From the NCBI GenBank assembly GCA_964618405.1, contig CAZUAY010000119.1, positions 1 to 11,754 of the forward strand: DNA of 11,754 nt. Direction: 5' to 3'. This DNA comes from JBBQIY01 sp964618405 (GTDB lineage: Bacteria; Verrucomicrobiota; Kiritimatiellia; RFP12; UBA3636). Under the pieces are notes generated by a model, which saw only the letters and a list, made by a program, of their open reading frames with translations, was not told the DNA's origin and ran no database searches. Of the stretch, positions 1 to 6,040 are shown one piece after another. Within the stretch, counting starts at the first letter, position 1, and every line of letters begins with the position of its first letter. A program made the translations under genes and the position numbers.

Positions 1-5
1 TATTC

Positions 6-36
6 GACAAAGGTAGCGACAAAGCTAACGACAAAG
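6..36. repeat. 12-bp tandem repeat, GACAAAG units (left edge)
   Basis: GACAAAG occurs at 6-12, 18-24 and 30-36, an exact 12-base period with variable five-base spacers (GTAGC, CTAAC). The same repeat with the same period and orientation is cut by the right edge of the window (11738-11754). The repeat may continue beyond the left edge. Confidence 0.7.
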
Positions 37-62
37 TTTTCCCAGCTCGCAACTCACCACTC

Positions 63-113
63 GCGACTGTAATCGGGTAGTCAACGGGGCACCCTCCGTC
101 ACTGACCGATTAC
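63..113. repeat. 51-bp imperfect palindromic repeat, left copy
   Basis: Starts GCGACTGTAATCGG and ends GACCGATTAC. The arms GTAATCGG/CCGATTAC (69-76 and 106-113) pair perfectly, with further pairing inside (AGT/ACT, CGG/CCG), so the element can fold as an interrupted hairpin. A second copy, inverted and matching at about 44 of 51 positions without gaps, lies at 11425-11475. Its size, palindromy and intergenic position resemble REP-type elements; family membership is inferred. Confidence 0.75.
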
Positions 114-196
114 TACAATATTGACAGAAAAGATGTTCAGGAATAGACAGTTGGAAGCGTTAGGATAAAATCATCCTTTTTCGCATCTCCTCAACC

Positions 197-256
197 CATG
201 CTTTTCTGAATCGAGCGGCCTTTATCATGAATATGACAAAGGCTCCTGAAAGCATG
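197..256. repeat. Long bulged hairpin
   Basis: Outer arms CATGCTTT (197-204) and AAAGCATG (249-256) pair perfectly. The inner arms GCCTTT (218-223) and AAAGGC (238-243) also pair, followed by TCAT/ATGA across one A-C mismatch, closing a GAAT loop at 229-232. The fold is mostly symmetrical on both strands. A T-rich stretch (264-281) follows on the plus strand after a gap, too far away for a typical intrinsic terminator. Its function is unknown. Confidence 0.5.
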
Positions 257-277
257 TTCCTGCTTTAATCTTTTTAT

Positions 278-307
278 TTTAATCTCGTAAATAATTGCAA
301 GATTATG
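278..307. repeat. Decayed copy of the GTAATCTTG palindrome
   Basis: TTTAATCTCG, a 10-base loop and CAAGATTATG reproduce the 10-10-10 layout of the three intact palindromes at 411, 475 and 542 with several changes. It starts 133 bases before the copy at 411, about twice the 64-67 base spacing of the intact copies. Confidence 0.45.
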
Positions 308-321
308 GACGTTTTGTATCC

Positions 322-345
322 GTGGCAGAGTAAAGACTCTGCCAC
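322..345. repeat. Perfect 10-bp stem hairpin
   Basis: GTGGCAGAGT (322-331) and ACTCTGCCAC (336-345) are exact reverse complements around the four-base loop AAAG. Neither strand has a T-run directly after it, so it is not a classic intrinsic terminator. It could be part of a structured RNA or a binding site. Confidence 0.55.
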
Positions 346-389
346 AAAGCACGCAAAGCATGCGGGATAGCCTGAAATCATCTCTGGCC

Positions 390-449
390 TGAAAGAAAAG
401 AAAACTTTATTGTAATCTTGAGATTAAATTCAAGATTACAATAAAGTTT
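390..449 (-). terminator. Probable terminator of the porin-proV-proW-proX operon (palindrome 1)
   Basis: Arms 402-420 and 431-449 are a perfect 19-bp inverted repeat (AAACTTTATTGTAATCTTG and its complement) around a 10-base loop. Read on the minus strand, the direction of the operon, the stem is followed by TCTTTTCTTTC (complement of 391-401), a U-rich tail. The stem is A+T-rich but long. It lies about 140 bases after the proX stop, behind two shorter related palindromes. The core of this stem is also the first unit of the palindrome array. Confidence 0.55.
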
Positions 450-473
450 CTAGGGTTCATTTCGCAGCAGTTT

Positions 474-505
474 ATGTAATCTTGCAAATGAATTCAAGAT
501 TACAT
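474..505. repeat. GTAATCTTG palindrome, copy 2
   Basis: ATGTAATCTTG (474-484) pairs perfectly with CAAGATTACAT (495-505) around the 10-base loop CAAATGAATT. The unit, with its flanks (CAGTTTATG before, TGG after), closely matches copy 3, so the duplication covers more than the palindrome. Confidence 0.7.
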
Positions 506-540
506 GGAGCTTTTCCCCAGGGTGTTTTTCGGGCCAGTTT

Positions 541-572
541 ATGTAATCTTACAAATGGATTCAAGATTACAT
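541..572. repeat. GTAATCTTG palindrome, copy 3
   Basis: ATGTAATCTT (541-550) pairs with AAGATTACAT (563-572). It begins 67 bases after copy 2 and shares the preceding CAGTTT and following TGG with it. It ends 17 bases from the proX stop codon, so it would be the first hairpin in the 3' end of the operon transcript. Confidence 0.7.
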
Positions 573-588
573 GGGAGTCGGGGTTTGA

Positions 589-1485
589 TTATTTGTTTAG
601 CCATCCGTCGACGAGTGCTTGGTTCTCGGCAATCCAGTCACGAATAGCTTCCTTGTCTTTGCCGTTGGCATCTTCCATCTTGGCCATGAGCGAGCCGATC
701 TCGGCCGTCGTGAACTTGATGCGTCCGAGGACTTCAGCCGCTTCGGGGAAGTCTTTGGCGAAACCAATGCGTGAGGCCGCTTCGATGCGTTCAGCACCGC
801 CGTAGACGCCTTTGGAATCTTCCAAGAACTTGAGTTCGTAGCGGGCGAACATCCAATGCGGTGCCCAACCGGTAATGACGATCCATTCCTTTTTGTCGAT
901 CGCCGACTTTAGTGCCGCCGTCATGGCGGGACCGCTCGAGGAAATGAGCTCGAAGTTTAGCGCGTAATCTTTGATCGCTTGATCCGTGCTGCCCATGATG
1001 CCGGCACCGGCATCGACGCCGATGATCTTGCCCTTGAACTTATCTTTGGTACCATTCAGTTCGTCAATGCTGTTGATCTCAACATAGTCAGGAACCACGA
1101 GTCCAATTTTCGCTCCTTCGAACCAGGTGGAAACCGTTTCGAGGCGCGAACCGTATTTCGCCGCGTAGTCTTTATGTGTTGTGGGTAACCAGGTCTCAAC
1201 CATGACGTCCTGTTTGCCTTCGGCAACCGAGACGTAGATGGGAGCGACATCGGCCATCGTGGTCTCGACCTCGTAGCCCATGTCATCGAGAAGCGATGCG
1301 AACAGGTGGGTTACGGCGACGCCTTCAGACCAGTTGACGTAAGCAAGGCGGATCTTGCCTTTGCTGGCTGCGGTGTTGTCTGTGTCAGAGGTCGCTGCTT
1401 GCTTGCCGCATCCGGCGAGGAGGAGCAGTGCTGCTGGGATAGTAGCGATCAGGGGTGCTAATTTTTTAAATGAAGTTCGTTTCAT
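589..1485 (-). CDS. proX: Glycine betaine/choline-type ABC transporter substrate-binding lipoprotein
   Basis: Periplasmic binding subunit that would deliver a quaternary amine to the ProW-ProV pair encoded upstream. The 298-residue product starts with a positively charged, hydrophobic signal ending in the lipobox LAGC (Cys26), predicting a lipid-anchored protein. The rest fits the OpuAC/ProX family (PF04069): AYVNWSEG near residue 48, VETWLP near 96, STWFEG near 119 and ITGWAPHWMF near 204. Trp52, Trp99, Trp121, Trp207 and Trp211 are candidates for the aromatic cage that holds the trimethylammonium group. The start at 1485 is preceded by AAAGGA at suitable distance; the frame stays open further upstream, but that part overlaps proW and lacks a signal. 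The gap to proW is 46 bases. Exact substrate (betaine, proline betaine, choline) cannot be told from sequence. Confidence 0.9.
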   Translation of the reverse strand: MKRTSFKKLAPLIATIPAALLLLAGCGKQAATSDTDNTAASKGKIRLAYVNWSEGVAVTHLFASLLDDMGYEVETTMADVAPIYVSVAEGKQDVMVETWLPTTHKDYAAKYGSRLETVSTWFEGAKIGLVVPDYVEINSIDELNGTKDKFKGKIIGVDAGAGIMGSTDQAIKDYALNFELISSSGPAMTAALKSAIDKKEWIVITGWAPHWMFARYELKFLEDSKGVYGGAERIEAASRIGFAKDFPEAAEVLGRIKFTTAEIGSLMAKMEDANGKDKEAIRDWIAENQALVDGWLNK

Positions 1486-1531
1486 GTTGTATTTCCTTTG
1501 TTTCGTGTGATGGGTTGGTTGTTTTAGTATG

Positions 1532-2377
1532 TCACTCCGGTTTACGTCGGGAGCTGCGTGAGCCCAGCGCGTGAGTGACGCGGTCGAGGTACATGGCGAG
1601 GACGACGATGGCGAGTCCGCCTTCGAAGCCTTGGCCGATTCGCATTTGGGTGATGCCGCGCAGCACGACGTCGCCGAGTCCGCCTGCACCGATCATGGCG
1701 GCAATGACCACCATGGAGAGTGCGAGCATGATGGTCTGGTTGACGCCCGCGAGAATGCTCGGGAGTGCCATGGGGAGTTGGACTTTAAACAGGAGCTGGC
1801 TGGCGGTTGCGCCAAACGAATTCGTGGCTTCCAGCATTTCTTTCGGCACCTGTCGTAGCCCGAGCGTGGTCAATCGCACGCACGGCGGCATGGCGAAGAT
1901 GACCGTGGCCACGGCACCTGGAACCTTGCCAAGCGAGAAGAAGATCACGGCAGGGATGAGGTACACGAATGCAGGCATCGTCTGCATGAAGTCCAGAGTC
2001 GGCCGAAGGATTTCCTCCGCACGTTTACTACGTCCGCATGCGATCCCGAGGGGAACACCGATGAGGAGCGCAAGGAGTGTGGAGGAAAGGACGAGCGCGA
2101 GCGTCTGCATTGTAGCGCCCCACAGCTCCATGAGCCAGACCAGCGTCATGCCGAGGATCGTGAAGACCATCAACCCCCATTTTTTTAGACCACAGGCCCA
2201 CCAAGCGAGGGCGGCCATTACAATGATCATAACAACCGGCGGTGTGGATTTGAGGAGGTGTTCGAAAAGACCGATTGACGATTCGAGGACGGCCGCCATG
2301 CCGTCGAAGAACGACGCAAAATGGTCCTTCATCCAATTGATCAGGGTCTCGAAATAAGGTCCGATATGAAAGGTCAT
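1532..2377 (-). CDS. proW: Glycine betaine-type ABC transporter permease
   Basis: Membrane channel subunit of the importer, 281 residues, BPD_transp_1 family. Hydrophobic segments are visible around residues 48-62, 68-84, 92-113, 133-160 and 207-232, with a further one near 250-265. The EAA loop that docks on the ATPase is at about 181-202 (MLEATNSFGATAS...QLP), followed by the usual AAMIGAGGLGDVV stretch. The N-terminal part before the core is shorter than that of Escherichia coli ProW but still has an amphipathic lead (residues 1-45). The ATG overlaps the proV stop by four bases (ATGA) and has a strong GGAGGT ribosome binding site inside proV, pointing to translational coupling. Confidence 0.92.
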   Translation of the reverse strand: MTFHIGPYFETLINWMKDHFASFFDGMAAVLESSIGLFEHLLKSTPPVVMIIVMAALAWWACGLKKWGLMVFTILGMTLVWLMELWGATMQTLALVLSSTLLALLIGVPLGIACGRSKRAEEILRPTLDFMQTMPAFVYLIPAVIFFSLGKVPGAVATVIFAMPPCVRLTTLGLRQVPKEMLEATNSFGATASQLLFKVQLPMALPSILAGVNQTIMLALSMVVIAAMIGAGGLGDVVLRGITQMRIGQGFEGGLAIVVLAMYLDRVTHALGSRSSRRKPE

Positions 2378-3603
2378 TCTGACACCTCCGATTCTGATGA
2401 AAGTCCAGACAGCAATGCTGCGCGCGTTACAATCCCGGCAAGCCCACCGTTATCTTTTAGCACGGGGATGGGTAGTCTCCGTTCGCAGGCGAACGGAATC
2501 ATGTCGCGCAATAGCGTTGTCTTTGTGACGGTTGGTAAGTCACGAACTAGAATGTCGTCGAGTGTTTTGGCTCCACGTTTAATTTCGCCGAGTGCGGCGT
2601 CGATTGTGACGAGGCCGACATAGTGTCGGTCCTTATCGACGACAAAAAGTGACGAGAAGTCGTGCTGGCGCATCAGTCGAACGGCTTGATGCGGGCCGTC
2701 CTTATGTGTGGCAACAGCAGGCGTTTTTCTCATGACACTTTCAGCCGTGAGCACCTTGCTACGGTCGACGTTGCGGACGAACGAGCGGACGTAGTCGCTT
2801 GCGGGTTCGTTGAGGATGGTTTCGGGTGCGCCGATTTGTTCGATCACGCCGTCCTTCATGATGGCAATCCGGTCACCGAGTTTCAGCGCCTCATCCAAGT
2901 CATGGGTGATGAAGACGATTGTTTTTTTAAGCTGCGATTGTAAGTCGATCAGCTCATCCTGCATCTGCGTGCGGATGAGCGGATCGAGTGCGCTGAAGGC
3001 TTCGTCCATGAAGAGGATTTCCGGATCGGTCGCGAGCGCTCGGGCGAGACCGACACGCTGCTGCATGCCGCCGCTGAGTGCTTGAATCGCGCTGTTTTCG
3101 TGGCCTTCCAGTCCGACGACACGAATGAATTCGATCGCCTTTTCGCGGCGTTTTGTTTTAGAAGCACCTCTGATTTCCAGCCCGAACTCTACGTTTTCAA
3201 CAACGTTGCGGTGGGGCAGGAGCGCGAACTGCTGGAAGACCATGCCGAATTTCAGACGGCGGAGCTCACGTAATTCCGAGCGGTTAAGGTCCGTGATGTT
3301 TTGTCCGTCGATCAGCACCTCACCGAACGTGGGTTCGATGAGGCGGTTGAGTAGACGTACCAAGGTAGACTTTCCGCTTCCGGAGAGTCCCATGATGACA
3401 AACGTTTCGCCCTTTTTGATCGCGAAATTGGCATTCACGACGGCAGGCGTGCTTCGCTTCTTTGCGAGGATTTCGCTGCGCGAGACGCCTCTATCAACCA
3501 TCCGCCTCGCATCCTTGGGATGCGGGCCGAAAATTTTATAAAGTCCGCGGGTTTCAATTGCCATCGGTTCTTCTGGCGTATCGGGGAGTGGGGAATCTTC
3601 CAT
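2374..3603 (-). CDS. proV: Glycine betaine-type ABC transporter ATP-binding protein with tandem CBS domains
   Basis: Cytoplasmic ATPase of the importer, 409 residues (E. coli ProV has about 400). Visible motifs: Walker A GLSGSGKST (72-80), Q-loop near 124-125, signature LSGGMQQ (176-182), Walker B ILFMDE (196-201), the family phrase AFSALDPLIRTQMQDEL, and the switch His at 234. Residues of about 274-409 form two CBS domains (SVMRKTP...SSLFVVD...VGLVTI, then LPTVTK...IPVLKDNGGLAGIVTRAAL). In OpuA-type transporters CBS domains sense ionic strength, so osmotic gating is a family-based inference. The start is uncertain: ATG 3603 follows the porin stop by 16 bases with a distant AAGG, while ATG 3564 (MAIETRGLYKIFG) aligns better with the ProV N-terminus. 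Confidence 0.93.
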   Translation of the reverse strand: MEDSPLPDTPEEPMAIETRGLYKIFGPHPKDARRMVDRGVSRSEILAKKRSTPAVVNANFAIKKGETFVIMGLSGSGKSTLVRLLNRLIEPTFGEVLIDGQNITDLNRSELRELRRLKFGMVFQQFALLPHRNVVENVEFGLEIRGASKTKRREKAIEFIRVVGLEGHENSAIQALSGGMQQRVGLARALATDPEILFMDEAFSALDPLIRTQMQDELIDLQSQLKKTIVFITHDLDEALKLGDRIAIMKDGVIEQIGAPETILNEPASDYVRSFVRNVDRSKVLTAESVMRKTPAVATHKDGPHQAVRLMRQHDFSSLFVVDKDRHYVGLVTIDAALGEIKRGAKTLDDILVRDLPTVTKTTLLRDMIPFACERRLPIPVLKDNGGLAGIVTRAALLSGLSSESEVSE

Positions 3604-3619
3604 AATGGGACGTGTGCCT

Positions 3620-4852
3620 TTAAAAGTAGTAGCCGAAGTTGATGTTGAATCGACTGTTCCAGTGGTTGTTGCGGTTGGCACCGAAGTCGCCAACAGAGGA
3701 TTCCGCATAGGTGTCACCATAGACATCGCCTTCGTTCCCAACAAAGGTATTTCCACTCGAAATCGCATAGTCGATGTAGATGTACCAGTTTCCGTACGCA
3801 ATAGCCATCCCCGTTACGTTCAAGGCACTGTTGTTGAAGTCAACACCGTCTAGGTCGCCACGTTTAACGATAATGCTGTAGTCATTGTAGAACGTGATGG
3901 AGTCGATCCAGTTGAGTTCCGGCTTGAGGGTGTACGAGACCGCGATCGATGGGATGGTTCCGCTGCTGGCGACGGGCCAGGCAAAATCATAAGCACCCAT
4001 GTTGATCAGATCGTTAGGAGGGCGGATGCCGTCGGCACCGGGATTATAGTCCACATCGTAATCGTAATGCGTGAGTTGTAGCTTCAAGCCAAAGGGACCC
4101 CATTGGCTCAAGGAATGCAGGCTGGCGGCGTATGCGTCTGAATTTTCAGCGCGATCATCCTGCGCATCCAGCTTCGACCACATGGCAGAGGCGCCGACCG
4201 TCGTGCCGATCTCTTCGATGGCATAGTTGGCGCGGATGTTGAATTGGTGGCGCTGCTCATAGGAGCCTGGAATGCCGCCGACATCCTCGTCGACAACCGC
4301 GAAGGTGTAGCGCGCACTTTCGTCAGAAGCACCTTTGCCGTTGATCATATCGATTGGGTAGTAGCCAAGGTCAACGGTGAGCCGATCGAACGAGCGGGTG
4401 TACGTGGCACCGAGCTTCATGGCATCTGCAAGGCCGACGTAATAATGCTGATCGAAGAAGTAACTATTCGCGGGGCCGTAAGCGCCGACGCCGAAGGGGG
4501 TACGCGTGAGACCGATTTCGAGGTGCCCGAAGGAATCGGATTCGTAGCCAAACCAACCCGTGTGGAGAAAGTTATAGCCATCGTACCAGCGATACTCCGC
4601 TTTACCGATCCACCCCTCGTGTGCGAAGTCTAGATTGAGGCGAAAGACGTCCAAACCGAAGTTGCCGCCGTTGCCACCGCGTTGGGGGGCTCCGCTGTCA
4701 TCCTTCGTGTAGTCGCCTTGCGTGTAGTTGGCACGCATGGCGCCACCGACTTTCAATGGGCCGAAATCGAGGGCTGACGCGGTTGTGGTGATGCCAAGAA
4801 TAATGGCAGAAGCAATAAAAACAGACGTTCTCTGGAATACAGGTGTTTCCAT
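3620..4852 (-). CDS. Putative outer-membrane beta-barrel porin
   Basis: Product of 410 residues with a signal peptide (basic QR, then hydrophobic VFIASAIILGITTTASA, likely cut after Ala27) and a mature part typical of a beta-barrel: alternating polar and aromatic residues, many Tyr, Trp, Gly and Asp, no long hydrophobic helices, and a terminal aromatic run ending in Phe (NFGYYF), the usual barrel-assembly signal. Phrases such as FRLNLDFAHEGWIGKAEYRWYDGYNF and GHLEIGLTRTPFG look like porin strands. I cannot name the family more closely. The ATG at 4852 has AAAGGAAA just upstream. It is the first gene of a tight unit with proV, proW and proX (16-base gap), implying that it passes the transporter's substrate through the outer membrane; that role is inferred from position only. 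Confidence 0.8.
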   Translation of the reverse strand: METPVFQRTSVFIASAIILGITTTASALDFGPLKVGGAMRANYTQGDYTKDDSGAPQRGGNGGNFGLDVFRLNLDFAHEGWIGKAEYRWYDGYNFLHTGWFGYESDSFGHLEIGLTRTPFGVGAYGPANSYFFDQHYYVGLADAMKLGATYTRSFDRLTVDLGYYPIDMINGKGASDESARYTFAVVDEDVGGIPGSYEQRHQFNIRANYAIEEIGTTVGASAMWSKLDAQDDRAENSDAYAASLHSLSQWGPFGLKLQLTHYDYDVDYNPGADGIRPPNDLINMGAYDFAWPVASSGTIPSIAVSYTLKPELNWIDSITFYNDYSIIVKRGDLDGVDFNNSALNVTGMAIAYGNWYIYIDYAISSGNTFVGNEGDVYGDTYAESSVGDFGANRNNHWNSRFNINFGYYF

Positions 4853-4979
4853 GATATTTCCTTTTGGGTTGGACGTGATCACCGTGACAGAGAACATAGA
4901 CTCAAACAGAGCAGCATCATCTGCGCAAAACAGTGGTAAATGTAGTTCAGCAGCGAAAAGTTATCTACTGCAGAAGCAA

Positions 4980-5011
4980 TCTATACTTACAAAAAATCGG
5001 CTGGCTGTCAA
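4980..5011 (-). promoter_or_regulatory. Candidate promoter of the porin-proVWX operon
   Basis: On the minus strand a consensus TTGACA (5011-5006) is followed by TATAGA (4985-4980) at 20 bases, or by the poorer AAGTAT (4988-4983) at 17 bases. The perfect -35 is suggestive but the spacing to the better -10 is long, a feature sometimes seen at regulated promoters. It would give a leader of roughly 120 bases before the porin ATG. No second candidate is better. Confidence 0.3.
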
Positions 5012-5115
5012 ACTTATATAGCCTTTTTTATTTTGCTGCCCTTGCAATTGGCCCTGAATGTGGCGACAAAAAGGTGTCAGGATCGCGTCAGAACTGGCAA
5101 CTCTATACGCCGAGC

Positions 5116-5145
5116 TTGTCGAAAATCGGTAGTTTGATGTATACT
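5116..5145 (+). promoter_or_regulatory. Candidate promoter of the isomerase gene
   Basis: TTGTCG (5116-5121) and TATACT (5140-5145) are 18 bases apart and match a sigma-70 type promoter at four and five of six positions. Transcription would start near 5152, about 40 bases before the chosen ATG at 5194, which supports that start over the upstream in-frame ATG at 4933. Confidence 0.45.
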
Positions 5146-5193
5146 GCTCTTTATCGAGTTACAGGATTGAAGAACGATGAGGGAGATTTTACC

Positions 5194-6006
5194 ATGATGA
5201 CATTGGGAATGATTGAGAACTGGAGTGAAACGGGTTTTAATAACGTAGCCGGTCTCGGATTAAAAGCGATTGAGTTTTGCTACGACATCGGCAACGAGCC
5301 ATCTGAGCTTTTAGCGATCACTAACGATATCCGTAAGTGGAGTGCCAATACGGGAGTCAAGGTTGGCTCGGTGGGGCGATGGGGCACTGACAAGCTCGCG
5401 AAGGATAATGGGGCTGTTCTCGAGGATGAGCTCCGTAACAATCGCATGATGATCGACATCTGCGCCGAGGTCGGTTGCCCAGTTTTTAACACAGGCATTA
5501 ATTACGTCGAGTCGTTGTCTTTTCTCGATAACTGTAATGCAGCGGTAGACTATTTCGGAGGTTTGGTAGAGTATGGAAAATCGCGCAACGTGCGCATCGC
5601 CACCTATAACTGCCACTGGAATAATTTCGTTAGAACACCTGATGTGTGGAAGTTGATCCACGGAAAGTTACCTGATCTTGGTATCAAGTACGATTCCTCC
5701 CATACCATCAACAGCGGTAGTGGAGATTATCTCGGTGAAATTGTCGAATGGGGCAATCGCATCTACCACGTACACATCAAGGGCACGCTTAACGTGAACG
5801 GCAAGCGTGTCGATGATCCTCCTGCTGGGCTTGATATGATCAACTGGCGCGCACAACTCGGATGCCTCTATGCTGCGAAATACGAGGGCATGCTCAGCAT
5901 CGAGCCGCATTCCTCCATTTGGCAAGGCGACCTGGGTAACTGGGGCGTACGCTTTACGATCGACTACATCACGAGCATGCTTTATAAGGGTGGTTCAACG
6001 CTTTGA
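5194..6006 (+). CDS. Sugar-phosphate isomerase/epimerase-like TIM-barrel protein
   Basis: A 270-residue protein of the AP-endonuclease-2-like TIM-barrel family (PF01261), which includes xylose isomerase, tagatose epimerase and hydroxypyruvate isomerase types. Strand-end motifs with likely metal ligands appear in order: GLKAIEFCYD near residue 25, ATYNCHWNNF near 136, GIKYDSSH near 163, RIYHVHIKG near 190 and MLSIEPHS near 232. The Glu, Asp and His residues there would bind a divalent metal. The start is the ATG at 5194, with GAGGGAG eight bases upstream and a promoter ahead of it; a second ATG follows directly at 5197. It precedes the phosphoglycerate mutase-like gene by 34 bases. Cytoplasmic by lack of a signal. 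The substrate is unknown. Confidence 0.82.
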   Translation: MMTLGMIENWSETGFNNVAGLGLKAIEFCYDIGNEPSELLAITNDIRKWSANTGVKVGSVGRWGTDKLAKDNGAVLEDELRNNRMMIDICAEVGCPVFNTGINYVESLSFLDNCNAAVDYFGGLVEYGKSRNVRIATYNCHWNNFVRTPDVWKLIHGKLPDLGIKYDSSHTINSGSGDYLGEIVEWGNRIYHVHIKGTLNVNGKRVDDPPAGLDMINWRAQLGCLYAAKYEGMLSIEPHSSIWQGDLGNWGVRFTIDYITSMLYKGGSTL

Positions 6007-6031
6007 CATCGATGCCGTCCTTTGATAAAAT
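6003..6031 (+). promoter_or_regulatory. Near-consensus promoter giving a possibly leaderless apgM transcript
   Basis: TTGACA (6003-6008) overlaps the TGA stop of the isomerase gene, and TAAAAT (6026-6031) follows at exactly 17 bases. A start seven to nine bases after the -10 box falls at about 6038-6040, next to the ATG at 6041. The sequence before that ATG (ATCTCACTGCA) has no purine-rich ribosome binding site, as expected for a leaderless message. Confidence 0.6.
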
Positions 6032-6040
6032 CTCACTGCA

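Larger units (their letters stand above)
1..588. other. Gene-free, hairpin-rich intergenic region downstream of the betaine operon
   Basis: No open frame here has a credible start, ribosome binding site or protein-like composition. What the region holds, in order: a 12-bp tandem repeat (6-36), a 51-bp imperfect palindrome (63-113), a weak AGGAT/ATCCT hairpin followed by T residues (162-180), a long bulged hairpin (197-256), a decayed palindrome (278-307), a perfect 10-bp-stem hairpin (322-345) and three GTAATCTTG-type palindromes (402-449, 474-505, 541-572). The last group lies directly behind the stop codon of proX and so belongs to its 3' region. The other elements could be mobile-type intergenic repeats or parts of an RNA; the sequence does not decide this. 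Confidence 0.8.
4853..5193. other. Divergent intergenic region between the porin operon and the isomerase gene
   Basis: This stretch separates two divergent transcription units and must carry both control regions. It contains a TTGACA box on the minus strand (5006-5011), a TTGTCG/TATACT pair on the plus strand (5116-5145), an A-run and T-run around 4990 and 5024, and a GTGTCAG/GCGTCAG pair (5074-5090). I see no clear operator and no gene. The open frame running through its right part into the isomerase lacks a ribosome binding site at its upstream ATG. Confidence 0.7.

Noticed and set aside
162..180. AGGAT/ATCCT hairpin followed by T residues as an intrinsic terminator for a gene left of the window
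   Set aside because: The stem has only five mostly A+T pairs with a six-base loop, and no upstream gene is visible to need it.
278..572. Regularly spaced palindromic repeats suggestive of a CRISPR array
   Set aside because: Only three good copies with mismatches, spacings of 64-67 bases with partly shared (not unique) intervening sequence, and no cas gene in the window.
1575..2357. Long plus-strand open frame opposite the permease gene
   Set aside because: It is antisense to proW, has a low-complexity Met/Ser/Arg/Pro composition typical of a shadow frame, and no ribosome binding site; proW carries clear family motifs.
5064..5097. AAAAAGGTGTCAGGATC motif with a following GCGTCAGAAC, reminiscent of ends of Y1-type transposon remnants
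   Set aside because: The likeness is from memory only, no transposase fragment or second end is visible nearby, and the stretch is a plausible part of a promoter region.
4933..5193. N-terminal extension of the isomerase gene from an upstream ATG
   Set aside because: No ribosome binding site at 4933, the added residues do not look like the TIM-barrel family, and a promoter and a strong GAGGGAG precede the ATG at 5194.
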